A stretch of 64,000 bases of DNA from contig NC_079137.1 of assembly GCF_945859705.1 (NCBI RefSeq), positions 29,135,322 through 29,199,321 on the forward strand. The letters run 5' to 3'. Positions 1 through 14,189 of the stretch are shown in pieces (position 1 is the first letter of the stretch; the number at the start of each line of letters is the position of its first letter). Origin of the DNA: Episyrphus balteatus. Lineage: Eukaryota; Arthropoda; Insecta; Diptera; Syrphidae. The position numbers and the translations under genes are program-made. A model generated the notes under the pieces. That model was not told where the DNA came from and searched no databases. It saw only the letters and a program-made list of their open reading frames with translations.

Positions 1-3000
1 CAAGTAAACTTCCGTCTTTGGAATCGCGCAAAGATAACTGCACTCACGGTCTTGCTTTCCTCTTTTGGTGGGGAGTTAGGTGGTAATTGATTTTGATTTT
101 TAATTTGCAGTTTATCTTAATCGTAGTGACACGCGTGAGTGGGCGGGAAGGAAGTAATTTTAAAGAAAACAAAGTTACAAAAAAAAAAAAATATTGAATT
201 AAACTTTATACAGTCGAACGGTCAGGCGGAGAAAAGTTTTTCCTTCTGCCTTTCCACATGAGTTGTTTTTCTTTGTTTTGTTGATGGAGTCCTTTTTTTA
301 TTTGGCTTTGGCAAAAATGATTAAATTCTTCTCTCTCAATGAATTACAAAAGTCTCTAACTTATCAAAAAGGTTTTTTGGTTTGTTTTTTTTTTTTTTTT
401 TTACTTGTTTTCTTTTACATATATAATAAAAAAAAAATAAAAAAATACTGTTCAACCTTAGTTGCCATGAAGTAGAAGATAATATGAGCGTAAATTAAAA
501 TTAACTTCGTTTTCCAAATTAGTTAAAATGAAGGTATTATTTAATATCTGAGACGTTTTGATAAGTATTATCGAAAGAGATCTCGCAACGTTAAAAATGC
601 CACAAATTTTGAATTAAGAGATTTTGCAGTGTATTTGAGACCTTTATAAAAAAATTATAACTAAGAAATAACTATTACTCAATTACTATAATTTAAAATA
701 GATGAACAGCCGTATAGGTGCATCAAACAAATTAATTAACAGCATACTGAAAACTTGTGTATTTCCAAAAATTTAACATGTTGAATAAAATAATATCGAT
801 GAATCGAGGTGAGGTGGTATCAGGAATTCTCATTAAAGCTGTAAAGTTTAAAAATCGCAAACACCCAGTTTTTTTTTTATTTTGAAACCTTTCCTGTTCA
901 ATTTTCCTTCCTATTCAATTCTCTTTCGGGGGAATTTCAGCTCTACATTCCATTGCATTTAGCACAAATTAAATTCTGTCAGTAAAATCTTTAATTTGAA
1001 CATATAATACAGTAAAAAATAATAATTTTGTTCACGTTAAATTTTTTTTCAGTAGATATACAAACTATAACTTATTAAAATTGAAAAAAAAACTGTTTAA
1101 TATTGAATTCATTCAAAAATGGAATAAGAAGAACTTTAAAAGATGTTTTATTTTGTCTTCAGGGCAAGTTTTAATGATGAAGAAGTTAAAAAAGTGTTAA
1201 CGGGCATCTTCCACTTCACTTTTTCAAGTTATTGCAGTTTTCTTGAAAAAATCTCAAACGATTTCGTTTGTACTTGGTGTAAGTTATGCTCTTGTGATTG
1301 TTGATATTGACCGATATTTTCCCATAATTATACAAGTTTAACATATAAACTCTCATAACACTAAGAGCAGAATTTGTTAAGCACATAAACTGCGATAAGA
1401 AATTTTTAGATACAACTGGGTGTCTTCTTCAAACACGGTTGGAATTATTTTGAGGTAGTTATAGTATGTTCTTACAGATTGTCTGATATCCTTGATAAAA
1501 CATCAATCGAAAATCACTTAAACATATTCTTCATACACTTCATTTTAAGAAAATTCTTAAACACTTTTCTACTTAACTTAATTGTCTTTTAACTTTTTGA
1601 AGTTTATCAAAAATAATTGACACTTACATTACACCTAACAGTGAGTTGCTTTTAAGTTAAAAATACATTTAAAAATTTAACTAGTTGCATACTGAAAAGT
1701 CTCTTCCAAGTTATATTTAATTTTTTAATGAGACGCCTCGAGAGTATACCGTTCTACTATATAAATTGAATATATTACTTTAAAAGCCCTCAATCCTCCA
1801 CTCAATGGATATACTTAAATGAAAATTGAAAAGACTCGAACGAAAATGGTCCATCGAAACTTTATTGCAACAGTCGACAATTGCCCACTTTCGTGTGCTC
1901 TTCAATAGGAAGTGTATCCTTCATCCTCTTTATATTCAAACTTTTGAACAATATTGACATTCAACCATCAACCAGTATTCAGTAAATATCTATCTTCCCA
2001 CTTTGCTGCCTTTTTGGTTGAGTAGGTAGTTTTGCAAATAGATTTTTCGGTTTTGTCCTAGAGTGAACTTGAAAAGGGGGCACATTAATAAAGTGCATGG
2101 CTGATATAAAAGTAATTGATGTAAAAGTTAAAGATTTTTAGTGGCTTAAGGCTGCACAAAATCAGTTAAGAAAAATAACAAAAGAATACATTTAAAGATT
2201 GCAATTACAAGCATTTCAAAATTTTTATTTTCAAATTGGGATGGAGAATAAGTTAAGATTAAAATATGTGTGTTAAGATTAAAATTATGTTTTCGGTTTT
2301 ATTATTATTTGCGTGATTAAAAGAAATCACAAAACTTTTTAAAATACATTTTTTGCTGTAGGTTTGTTTTAAATTTTAATAATATATTTATCGCAATCAA
2401 GTCCAATCATTATCTCCAAGAATGTATTCAATTTTAAGCCCATTTTCTCAGTATTTTCCTGAAATTGATATTTTCAAATGATTGATTAATTTGTCCTTCT
2501 TTTCACAATATAGTTTCATTCTATACCATTTAAAAAGTGTTTTCATTGGCACAATCAATTATATAAATTTTGATAATTAGGTACCTAACAGCAATACAAA
2601 TATTGAAATAGATAAATAAATGATACACATTGAAAACTTTTGAATTTTTCCAAAATTCATAGAAAAAAAAACCATTAACCATTATAAGACCAAAATTCGC
2701 TGCTATAATAAAACTCACAAACCCTTGTTAATGTCAATCAGCAGGCAGCCTTATAGTCTCAGATATAAATTCTACGAATAATTAAATTATGCTTCAAGCG
2801 AAAATAAAAAAAAAAAACTTTTAAAATCAATTAAAAAGTAAGTGGCTGGTAAAATCAATTTATTTTTTTTTTGTCTTCCAGTAATCACAATTAATCTTTA
2901 ATTACCCACTCCCTCTGCATTTGGTTTATATTACAAAATCACTTTCTTGACAGAAAACGAGACAAAACACAACAAGAAAAAAAACAATTTAACACCATTT

Positions 3001-4150
3001 CAATAAAACTGTACACAATAAGACAATAAAATGGAAAATGGCTTCAATCTCTCCAAATATCCTGTGAACATGCAAAATAGCACTTAAGATAATGAATTAA
3101 GTTAAATCCAGAATTTTTGTTTTGGACTTGACTAATTACATACATTCTCAAACGAGTAAGATGCTCTCATCAGAATACTAGTATAGAATCAATGCGTCTA
3201 TTTCATGACGTCACTGTTTTTTATTTGTATCTTTTGTTTGGATTGACCAATTTTGTACTACACCTTAATTTCCCTCAAACAGGTTAAAGTTACAAAAAAT
3301 AATTTGTCAGACTAATTGACGATAACAGGACTTAAAAATTAAGTTGTGTAAAAACTAATTAATCGACTTGCAATATACATACATATATATTGAAATAAAA
3401 AAGCACGTGAAAAATTATATTTTTCATATCAGTATTCACCATCGAAAAGAACGAGGCATGAAATAGACACAATTTAGTATTTGTCGTCCTTGCTTATCGT
3501 CGTCCGGAATGGGACGGATATGGGAGGATAACACACACACATTCACCACCTACGTACATATAGGGTCGAATCCCACAACTACTTATAACTCTAGTGACGG
3601 TAGCGAAAATCAATCGATATTAGATAGAATTCGTTGGATTAAGGTAGAAGAATTCTCACCGTTTATTGACGACGCCGCGGCCGCCGCCAGGGATAGTGAT
3701 TTATTTTTTATTTGAATCTGTGGCAGGGCAAAAGTAATGCAACCAAATAGCAAAAGGACACAAATGAAAACAAAATATAAAAGATAAAAGATGTATGTAC
3801 TTTGGTAATAAATGTTTCATTCAAAAATTGTTTTACCATTTAAGGGTACCTAAATTGTGATTTCTTTATTGGCCACAATGATTTATCAATAATTTTTTTT
3901 TAAATTAATTTAATAGACGAATACAAGCGTCATTCTTTGTTTGTCTCTCAATTTCATTTGAGACTCTTTTTTTTCGAAAAAAGAATTGTATAATTTAAGC
4001 ACATAATTATGTTACATAGTTTGTCATCCCTATAATAACTATCAAGCACTCATTTATAAAGTAAATAAGTTATTGCTTTGGCTTTTAGTAGTCCTTCTAA
4101 GGATATTTGGATTTAGAAAATGTTTAGATTTAAAAAATACTACTAAATTG

Positions 4151-4171
4151 GTCACCAAGGCGTATACGTAC
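4151..4171 (+). repeat. GTATAC-core box, copy 1
   Basis: The sequence is GTCACCAAGGCGTATACGTAC followed by a T run (written here in full only because it is the box itself, split as GTCACCAAGG plus CGTATACGTAC). It matches five other sites in the window to a consensus close to TCACTNTGGCGTATACGTA. It is probably the conserved end of an old dispersed repeat. The family is not identified. Confidence 0.45.
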
Positions 4172-4516
4172 TTTTTTTTAGTTTTATATGTTTTCGTAAC
4201 ACTAAAGTAGAATATATTATATAGGTATCTATAATTTAGTTCTATATATAACAAGAAATAAAAAAATACATCTCACTTCCAAATAAAAAAATTGTCATGA
4301 TTTTAAAATTGACTTAGTTATAGATGAACTGCCTCTAAGTCAGTTCTTAGTTTAGAAGTTAGATGTATGCTTTATTGCCATTAATTTTTTTTTTAAATCA
4401 AGTTTTGCTAAATTCTGATCTATTACAAAGGGCCAATGTTTTTAAGGTGTTATTAAATACACGATGTTTTAGTTCAAAATAAAATAAATACCTATATTCT
4501 ACTATTATGTGAATGA

Positions 4517-4570
4517 TTCACTGTGGCGTATGCGCAACGTTTTGTTTAATTGAAAAACAAAACGCGGTTG
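4517..4570 (+). repeat. GTATAC-core box, copy 2, with hairpin
   Basis: TTCACTGTGGCGTATGCGC is followed at once by a strong stem: CGTTTTGTTT pairs with AAACAAAACG around a short AATTG-like loop, and the flanking GCAAC/GTTG-like bases extend it. The box has GTATGCGC where other copies have GTATACGT. The box-then-hairpin arrangement resembles a transposon terminus, but no family can be named. Confidence 0.5.
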
Positions 4571-5439
4571 ATACAAAAATCTATACCGTATTTTCTTTTT
4601 TGATTTTTAACAAAACTTTAAGAAAATCAGTTCAACCAACAAATGTTTAGGTATATTAGAATAGAATACCCGAAGTATACACAAGTAAAAAAGACCCATT
4701 TATAAACAGCCTGTATTACGAGCAAAAATGAAAACAAAATTTGCACATAAAATCAAAAATGGACTCATATTTCATATAAAATTCAGTTTAAGTTATCCTC
4801 TCTGATTGACAGGCATTGCAGTAGAGGCGTTATAGACTCCACCAGTACACAAGGACATCACAACAGATAATAGCTTTCGTTTTCAGTTCCACGTCCGTCA
4901 TAAATAAAAGTGTTTTATTCTGTCACTTGTCGTCGTCGTGAAGCATCATGTCATGACAGTTTTTGTTACTCACAACGGAATTCACACACTTCTTCAACTA
5001 ACCACTAACAAACATTCTGATACCAATACTGTGCACACATGATTTATCAACTTAAAGTATCACCAAATAGTCCCCATATATGATGATTTATGTTTAATTA
5101 TGTGTGTGTGTCAATGCCTAGATTTGTATTTATGTCTATACCAACAAAAATGTGGTTTCATCAAAAGAACACTCAAGCCGTCTCCTTTTTGATTTCCTGA
5201 CATTCGTGTTTAACCAAATCACCAACCTCTTTATCGCAAGGACAACGACGTCGAAAAGGTACTTAAAAACAGACGAAAATCCAAAAATACTTTTACACAG
5301 CATTGAGCCTTAAAAATAAGCTTAATTTTTTTGGTTGTAATTATTCAAAGGTTTTAAAAGCCAAGGCACGATAAAAAGAGAGAGGAAATTTTCATATATA
5401 AACTATCGCAAAGGCAACAGGTGCCGACAAAGAACATAC

Positions 5440-5490
5440 TTCAAACACGAAGAACCATAGCACTATAAATATCCTTTTCGTAGCCGACAT
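5440..5490 (-). CDS. Candidate signal-peptide first coding exon (weak)
   Basis: On the minus strand an ATG at 5490-5488 (G at -3, fair initiation context) opens MSATKRIFIVLWFFVFE and reads directly into GTATGT, a strong 5' splice-site consensus, at 5439. A short basic start followed by a hydrophobic run is the layout of a secretory signal peptide. The frame without splicing continues through APVAFA to a stop near 5392. Fly genes for secreted or surface proteins often put the signal peptide on a small first exon before a long intron. Against this, short hydrophobic peptides arise easily from T-rich DNA, and no downstream exon is identifiable in the remaining 5.4 kb. I do not recognise the protein. 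Confidence 0.2.
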
Positions 5491-6165
5491 TGCTGCGTAA
5501 CTATTTCTAGATTTTTTTTTCAACCCTTGTTTTATTTTTTCCGTTCCGATGACGGTTTTGGAATATTTTCCATGCACACGCGAACTAATTAAGGATTTCT
5601 ATTGCTACGACTATGGCATACTAGCAATCCACACACCTTTATTATTTATGAACCAAAAGAGAAAAATAGAGAAAGAGAGAGAGGTAATTTTCTCATTCTG
5701 ATGTTACATGTTAGTCAGAGTGAGAGTGGGAATGGTTGTAAGCTTTTTTTGGAAGTGCAATTGGAATTTGAAATTATATTTCGTTCTCCTGGGTCATTTC
5801 AATTAATTATAATTTACGTTCGATTATTTTTAGTTGGTTCCTTTATAATGAAACACCTATGCTTGGACAGTACTCGAAAATTATTTCACACATTGCATAT
5901 CCTTATTATATCCACACCCATACTCTCTCTACTCCTGGTACTTAGACATTCAATTTTAATCTATCAGAATATCAGTAAAGTGGTTTTATGTTGATTACGA
6001 TTAGTTATAATGACATTTTAGTGTTGCGAAATGTAGCTTTATTGTACCAAATGAGAAGATTAGATGCATATGTACCTATCTATAAAAATACGACGAATTA
6101 AATTTGTCGGAAATTTACATTATTCATTTAAATGTATATTTAGGTTGATAAAAAGTTACTAATAG

Positions 6166-6260
6166 TTACTAGCTGACCCGGCCGAATTTTATAAGTTAAA
6201 CCTCAATTATCCCCAAAAATAATTATATTATGAAACTATTAGATTTTTTGACTAAAATCC
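6166..6260 (+). repeat. AGCTGACCCGG dispersed repeat, 5' fragment
   Basis: It begins TTACTAGCTGACCCGGC, matching base for base the start of the longer copy at 48747. Similarity fades quickly afterwards, so this is an old or truncated copy. The end position is approximate. Confidence 0.5.
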
Positions 6261-8045
6261 TACAAAAAAAAAATAATTATTTAAATAAAAAGGCCACATT
6301 AATAAATAAATAATTTATAGAATTATTTTAATTTATTTGTTTGGTTTTCAAGATGTCTGTTTTTTTTTTTTTTAATAAAAATAGTGTAACAACACTTCTG
6401 TTTATTTTTCATTTTAATTTATAAAGCAAGTTACTTTAGTGCGGAAACATAATGAATTTTTTCTCTGAAATTTTCTTGACAAACAATATTAATGCAATAA
6501 CCACAAAAGCTGCATCCAACCAGCATCAGGCTACAAATGTGCTAATACACAAAGCTACTTCACCAACTATATACATAACAACCAGAAGGACAGTTTGTTG
6601 TTTGCAATGAAAAGAAGAAAACTTTATGCATAAATTCAGCTCTAGGTAAAATAATATAAAGTATATGGTGATGGTCTTACGGATGCGGTACGGTCTATTC
6701 ACAAATTAGTTTTTCCTAGAACTTTTTCTTGTTTCATTTTATTACATTGCACTTATTTGTTGAGACTATAAAATAACGTTGCGTTCTTGTATAACTTCTT
6801 CACAGTGTTTTAGTGCAGCAAAAAATTGCCCACTTTATTTTTCTTCTTTTTTTTCTGAAACAAAAAAGTTTAATTAAGATGCCAAGTAAATCTTTTATCT
6901 AAGCAAATTTCTTTGATTTTTTTTTATTATTTTAACTAAAAAGAAACTTATGCTTTAATTGTCACTGCACAAGAAAATCCGTTGATTTAAGGCACTGGTG
7001 AAAAAGCAATAGGAATAAAGAATCAAATGAGTCCATAATGATATTTTGGGTGGAAGAGGGTTTTAAATTTTTTTTTTGAAAAATAATTTTTTTCAAAACG
7101 GAGCCCTGAATTTACTTGAAATTATTTATTCTAAATTGGCGTACCAAATGTTTTCTTGAAAAATTTTTGAAAATTTTTATGCAATTTCCAAAAAAAATAT
7201 TCCAAACACTTTTTGTTAGGTATATAAGAAATTCAATGACATACATTATTTTGAGATTGAAACCACTTCAAAAGTAAATTTAAAATCAGTTTTTTTTACA
7301 TTTTTTATAAGATTATCTAATGATAAAATTAAATTAAAATTATTTCTTTTACGAATTTTATAGAAAGCTCGTGCATTTTATTTTTTTGCTGTTGCTGATC
7401 AGTGCAATTATTCGGTTGTTTGGTCACCTTTTGAAACTATAAAATAGTTTGCAGACTTTTTATTCCGGTTTATTAAAATCCTTCAGTATGTCGATTTCAA
7501 ATAATATTTGGTCAGAAATAGGAATGAAAATGATTTTTTATGACATCATTTATAAATAGTACCATTTTTCTTCGATGGAGAAACCATATGCCAAAATTAC
7601 ACTTTTCCTATTCCTTCATTAATATGTAAAGTTATATGCAAATTAAAAGAAATTAATTAAAAGTTAAAAAAAAAAGTTCATTAAAAGTAAGAGGATAATA
7701 AAAAAAAACTAAAGTTTGGTTTGCAAAGCAAAAAATGGTTAAATAAAATAGAAGAAGTGGCACATAGAAGATTGAAATAACTAACACGAAAAATGTGTAA
7801 GTAAGTAAGGCAGTCTTAATAAAGATCAGGGTTAAAATAAATTTTTGTGATTGTCCCCGTTTAAGAATTTAATGTGTATTTAGAAAGTTGGGAATTTGTT
7901 CATTCTATACAGATGTTTATTTATATCTTTGATGTATTTTGTATGTAAGTGACAAAGGGAACATAAATCAAGAAATTATGTCTCATTATGAAGAAAGTTA
8001 TTGAAGTATAAAGGCCAAATCCTAATGTGTGTTATTGTGATTGTT

Positions 8046-8077
8046 AAAGAAAGAAAGAAAGAAAAAAAGAAAGAAAG
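8046..8077 (+). repeat. (GAAA)n microsatellite
   Basis: About seven GAAA units interrupted by one longer A run. Simple sequence with no evident function. Confidence 0.85.
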
Positions 8078-9621
8078 TTGAAACGTGACAGGAATTTCAG
8101 GAAAATTCAACGCACAGTAATTTTGTTTTCCTCACAAGGTCAATTAGGGATGACATTATCCCAGTTACTGTTTTTGACTTGTACATTCTGTCTTTGTTAT
8201 TTTAAAGTATTTTTTTTTTTATTTCACTTCATTAAGTTAATCCCAAAGATAAAATTATTTCAATGCTTTGGAATTAAATTATTTTACTGGATCTATGTTG
8301 TTTTTTCTTTTTCAATTGAAAAACTGACCAATCGGAATATAAATTCTATTGAGTAAGACAAAAAATATACATATATATAAATTGTAATTGTATTTTATGC
8401 CTTGAGAAAAGAAACAAATAAATATTTTTGGTAGATTTTATGCTTGTATTTAATTAATTTAATTGAGATTTTTAAACATCAACGTGAATTAAAATTTTCA
8501 TGAACTTTTCACTTGATAAAAACCAAAACCACAAGTTCTTTCTTTAGACAAAAACATAAAGGTCAGAAATCACTGACAAACACTTTGAATTACCCAATGT
8601 ATTGAAAAAAAGCAAAACGACACAATTTCTATAATTTTTTTTTTATAAAACACAACAAAATTAGGTGTGATTTTCAGTTCTTTGAAAAAAAAAAAAAAAC
8701 ATTAAAACCAAATTAATTAATAAAGCAAACAGTGTAAAGAAAGAACAAAATAATCAATAAATTCAATTTATTTCGATTACATTGAAGCATACTAGAAATC
8801 ATAAATAACCATGACGCTAATTGCAGCTCTTTAAAAACAAATTTTTCATTCTCAAACCGCACCTTTCAATTGTTCATAACTACGTAGGTATACTGCCAAT
8901 TAACCTACTGACCACGAGACCGCACCATTCAACTAAACAAAAAAAATAAACAAAAAAAAAAAAAACAAAGAAGTTAAAAAATAACCACATATAACAATAA
9001 AACATGAACTCAGCTCCTCCTTTATAACCGTTATTGTTTCCTTTCAAAAGGAGTTGATTTAAATTTCAATACACACACACTTAGATATACATACAACATA
9101 TTTATACATAGTCAATGATTTGCCAGCACGAAACCTATTTTTTGATTGAATTCACCTCCTATAGACTTTTTTTTACCCCGAGCAAAGGGCCGACTTTCTG
9201 TAAGTGATTTTCTAAGAATATAACAACACGTTCATTTTCTTCTATTTTAGTGCGTGATACACAGCACATAGGGTTCAAGGATGATGACCTGCCTTTTTCT
9301 TGACCTAAAGGTATTGGTTTTGCAAAAAAAAAGAACAAGACTAGGGAACGAATTTTTACTTCCGTTTGTTTGTAGGAATTTTCGATTAAAATCTATCTGC
9401 ACTGAAAACGGCTATTTTTTACGAAGCGAGCTTGATTTTGGTAGCAATATCTCTTTGGTACATAAGATTATCAAATCTTGTTCCCTTAAATCTTTACCAT
9501 AAATCTACCAGATCTTCTTGTATTAATTTTTTTAACTATCTAAAAATTCACGATAAATACGGGATATTTTAACATTCGTTTCAATAAAGAGCAACAATTT
9601 TATTTAAATAAAATTATCAAT

Positions 9622-9670
9622 GGTCACTGTGACGTATACGTGTTATTTTTTATAATTTAAAAATAGTGCG
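9622..9670 (+). repeat. GTATAC-core box, copy 3, with hairpin
   Basis: GGTCACTGTGACGTATACGTG is the box (GGTCACTGTGAC plus GTATACGTG). It is followed by ATTTTT, a short loop, and AAAAATAGTG, which can fold back on it. Same arrangement as the copies at 4517 and 31354. Confidence 0.45.
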
Positions 9671-9851
9671 AAAATTAAAAACAAAAATATAATACCTGCT
9701 GCAGTTTTTGCTTCTTTTTCTTTTTAGAATAAAAATTAAATGCACGACTGGTAAGCATGAACTTGCTCTTAGAACTCAAAACTTTTTATATACAAATTTA
9801 ATTCGTAAAATTGAAATTGATCTGCAAATGATCTTTTTTAACAAAAAACAA

Positions 9852-10066
9852 AACCGACTTCCATGGATCAAAACAGGAATTTATGGTTTTTCTAATACTT
9901 CCCATGTTTAAAACTGAAGGAAATTGCAGCCACCAGCTTTCCAATACAAAAAGTATTACCAAAATTGGTTCAATTAGTCCAAAGTTATAAGGTAACAAAC
10001 ACAAAAACAAAAAAAAAAAAAAAAAAACAGACAAATTGAATACCTCCTCCTTTTTGGAAGTCGGTT
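9852..10066. mobile_element. Short inverted-repeat element, AACCGACTTCC ends
   Basis: The left end is AACCGACTTCC (9852-9862) and the right end is its exact reverse complement GGAAGTCGGTT (10056-10066). Read from the right, the element has AACCGACTTCCAAAAAGGAGG followed by a T run, a layout I associate from general knowledge with abundant short repeats of insects. No transposase frame is present, so it would be non-autonomous. No clear TSD can be read because both flanks are A-rich. Open frames of about 70 codons overlapping it on both strands are not genes. Confidence 0.55.
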
Positions 10067-13000
10067 AAAAAGAATGCCGTTTAATATCTCTTATAAATAT
10101 GTGTTTTAAGACAGAAAATTTCCAAAATCATTGGAGCTGTTTTTTTTTCAAAGTAATTTTTTATAAATATTTTTTTGAAAAAAAAATTTAAAAATAAATT
10201 TGCTATGCCATTTTGTAGAAACGTTTAATCAAAACGTAAAACCAAAATTTCAAAAAAATCAATATCACGTTTTCGAAAATTTGATTTTTCAAAAAAAAAA
10301 TTTAATTTTTTAAAAAATCCAAAAATTATTTTTTCAAAATTTTGTTTTTAAGTTCTGTTTATATTAAGGCAATATAAATGTTTTTTCATAAAAAAATCGT
10401 TAAAATTGAACTAGTAGTTTGGAAGATAATTTAAAAAACGGTTCTTTGGGAGGTACCGCACAAAACTGCTACATACCAAGTTTGAAGTAGATGGAGTTTA
10501 AATCATTTTTGGAGTTTAATTTTTTTTTTAGCTAAATCATTGTATTTATCTAACTTAAAAATATAATTAAATTGATTAAGCAATTGAGAACAAAAATGAA
10601 TAAAAATAATTTATTTTTCCTTCTTTTTTTTAAACAAATTACTCGTCGAGTTTGAAAAGACACCAAATTAACTTTGAAGTTGACGAAGGTTCAAATAAAT
10701 AGGAAGAAAAATATATCGCATATTGATAGTTATTTACTTTGGGTACTTATTTTTTTGAAGTGTTCTTGACAGGCAGGAAATGCAAGTTCTTTGTAGTCCT
10801 TGAAATGTGATAGAAAGTCGATAATTTTGTCTTTAACTGTGAAAATTTGTTTATATGTAATTTTCTTATCGGTGTGAATAAAAATTAAAAAAAAATGGCT
10901 TAATTTGTAATCTAGGTTTAGTAGTTTACATAAAATTTTGTTTGAAAGATGTAACTAATTCAATACGAAATCATCAAACAATTTCAAACTTTATCCTCGT
11001 TTTATGAAGAAGTATATATTAATTTTTTTTTAAGAAGTACTTTTCATAACAAGGCAATAGGCGAAACATATTTATGTAGATAATATACTACATACAGTGT
11101 CATGTTATTATTTTGTTTTTTTTTTTTTTTTTGTTTTTCAACAACAACCATAAATTTTGAATACGTTACACAAAATATTCAAGCTTCATTGGCATGCAAT
11201 TTTACAGTGAGTTCCATAACCTGCATTATTATTAATTGAATCATGTTAGAGAATTTTTATACTGTAAAAATGCTTCAAATACTACACTGTTAGGTGGTGT
11301 GTACTTTCCGCATCATGTGTCGAACTATTGGTTATCATTGAACATAAATATAGCATAAAAACTATACAATATACACAAACACATGTTATACTTTGAACGT
11401 GAATGCTGTCTGCGCTATGATGGATGCTATTCTCCTTTTGTATTCAATAACACTTTTCTGATTAGAGTGGGTAGTTTGTAGTTGTAATTAAAATTGAATT
11501 TATATCTGTTGAAAAATGCTGACGTCAAATTTTCAAAATAATAAAAAATTGCATCAGAATTATATTTGAAAGTATTGGTTTTCTGTCGGTAAAAATGTTT
11601 GATGGTTTTATTCAGAGCTGTAGAAGTAGATAATATGATGGAAAAGTAAAAAAGGGGAAAAGAAATACATGCTTACCTAAATTATTTTCAGACAAACTAT
11701 TAGGATTAATCACTTTGTATCAATTTCAGAAATTAGATGTGTTTGTGTATCGAGTTGCAGGATTTTTTTTGTCTTCTAGAAGAACAAGGAAGTGATTTTG
11801 TCTGTGGTTTGTTTTGAATACAACTTATTACTGTACAGTGCACAGCTAATCATACGAAAAGTAATTATATGAACAGCACATAAAAAGACAGATCATCACA
11901 AGGAACATTTCATCAACAGAAAACATTTCATATAGAAAAATTCAAACAAAAACCGTTCTCCTAAAAGAAGAAATTGAATTAAAAATTAGATTGTGATGAT
12001 TGTGATGACCTTTCGCATGATTGGCTTTCCATGATGAGTTGTCTCATAGTTATATTATACAAAATATTTTCCGTAAAGAAAAGAAATATGTGCCCTCAGT
12101 TTTATTTTTAAATACTTAAAATAGATAGAAGTAATCGTAGCTGAGTTTTAAATTTAATACTTGAGTTTAAAATAGATAATAATATGCAACAGGTTCAAAG
12201 GTGAACGAACTAGGTGATACAGAGAGAAGTTGTAAAAGGTTATGAACTATTAAAGTATGTGGGTTTGTCGTTAGCTATACATAGAATATGATGATGCAAA
12301 AGACTATTATAGGAAAATGGCAACGATTATTATAGAAATATATATAAAATATCGATTAAAATAGCAACACTGATTATAAACTGCTTTATGGAAAACACGT
12401 GATGGCCAGCAAATTAAACCCAGCTGAAGAGTTGCGTTTATACTTGAAATGTGAAACTTTATAATTGTGTTTTTTAAACAATATTTTAGTTTTTGAGGTG
12501 TAATGGTATTGTCTTAGATATTTTCTATTCGACTTTTGCATACTTTGAAATTGTTTTCGTGTTATTAAATGTAGAATGAACTTTTTAGCTCCACATAACT
12601 TGACAATTACCTGACACAAATAGCAATTTTATGCTTAAGTTTTTATTTTATAATTTTGGCTAAATTGTGTTTTGTTTTCAGGTAGAATAACTTTCAATCA
12701 CGTACAATATATTTCTGATTTAGTGATTTATTAATAATATGTACAACATACATGTACAAATGTACATATGTATATACGATGGTTGTAACTCGAAATAAAG
12801 AAAAATAATAAATAAAAACAGAAAAATTATATTTTGTTAAGTTCGAAAAAAGCCAAAATATATTAATTTTCTACAAATATGTCATGAGTGGAAAACAAAA
12901 ATGTTAAATATCTTAACTCGAATAACTCAATAAAAAAAAAACTCTCACTTGTAAAAGATATCACGTGTTGAAGTTGGTAGAATCTTTTATCCCATTTCGG

Positions 13001-14189
13001 AATCTATCAAATCTGTCACAAAAAAAAAAAGAAATGACATTTATTAATTGACGCACCATACACCACCAAACTATACTAAATGATAAAATAACTTTGCTAT
13101 TTTTAGAATCCTGTCTTACCCAACATTGTTTTTCAAAGCAGATAATAAACGTCATGAATTACAACAAAACTTAACTTTTCCTTCAATCAAATACTATCTG
13201 TCATTTCATCTTCAAATAATTTTTTTTTTTTTTTTCAAGACAACACAAAAAAACTCATTTATCATGAACAATATAAAAGTAGTGCTCCAAGAACTCACCC
13301 CTCAGGAACTAATTAGACCAAAGAAAACAAAAAAAAAACACAATGAAATATTTTGCTCATCAGCAAGTTAAACATCATGAATCACAAAAAAAAAATATCT
13401 TTTTTTCTTTGCTTTCTTATTTACTCCAACAACTATTGAAAACACCACACATTACCTAAAGCTGAAAGTTTTACTTGTTTCCTTTAACGATTATGAGTTC
13501 CAGCTAACAGCTTCTATTTTAATGTATTTCCATTAGCCAACTTCGTCTCTTCGCAACAAGAAAAAAAAAAAAAACTAACAAGTTAATGTAGACAACTCTG
13601 GAAACATCACAATCATTACATTATCTCAACGCATAGGGATCGAGGACAATAAGAACAAACAACTTCTATCCTAAAGCTAGAAAATAACGTAGTTTATTAT
13701 AGGTACAAGAATGTTAAATGAGATTACATACTAAAATATATTTACATTTACAAAGACAAAATAACTGCGAATAAAATAAACTGATTTCATAAAGGTCAAT
13801 GAAAAAACTTTTACTTGGGTGTTTTAACTAAAAGCCAAAGGTTAGTACATATAAATTAGATACAATAAATATGAACTTTTTCCCAATTAACAGGAGTTGC
13901 AGGTGCATACTACATTATGTATGTATGTAGGTATATTTAAGATTATTCCGAGATTTTATAAACTCATTTATTTAAAAACTTGTATAGTAAATTAATTAAT
14001 TTGTTAAGTTTTATTGGAATATATTAAAACTTGATCAATAAACATATATTCACGTTTATTTCATATATATACGTTTTATTCATAAGAATGAAATGAAATG
14101 TAATATCTGTCAGTACATACACTTAAAAAAAAAACAAAACTGGTTAAGACTTTGACCAAATACACGATACTAACCTAAAAAATATGGCA
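10067..14189. other. AT-rich non-coding DNA
   Basis: No gene seen. From about 10110 to 10520 the sequence has the A/T-run texture of the repeat family at 59561-63598. It contains CTACATACCAAGTTTGAAG near 10469, which matches the reverse complement of part of that family, so this may be a decayed inverted copy. The remainder has no readable structure. Confidence 0.5.

Larger units (their letters stand above)
1..5430. other. AT-rich non-coding DNA
   Basis: I see no gene here. Open frames are short and rich in F, I, K and N, as expected from A/T runs. Two stretches have higher sequence complexity: the first ~160 bases, and about 3430-3715, which ends in a GCC/GCG-rich patch near 3670-3690. A third, about 4790-5240, is also less repetitive and contains TCGTCGTCGT. 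These may be conserved regulatory DNA, but nothing in the sequence proves it. Two copies of the GTATAC-core box lie at 4151 and 4517. Confidence 0.6.
5500..9850. other. AT-rich non-coding DNA with minor repeats
   Basis: No convincing gene. The 130-codon frame at 5602-5994 has unremarkable hydrophobic and basic composition and no recognisable domain. A GA-rich tract (AGAGAAAGAGAGAGAGG) lies near 5661-5681 and could be a GAGA-factor type site. The stretch also holds an AGCTGACCCGG repeat fragment, a GAAA microsatellite and one GTATAC-core box. The rest is A/T-rich with no visible structure. Confidence 0.55.

Noticed and set aside
5602..5994. 130-codon plus-strand frame
   Set aside because: No domain, and its composition follows local base content. 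Probably chance.
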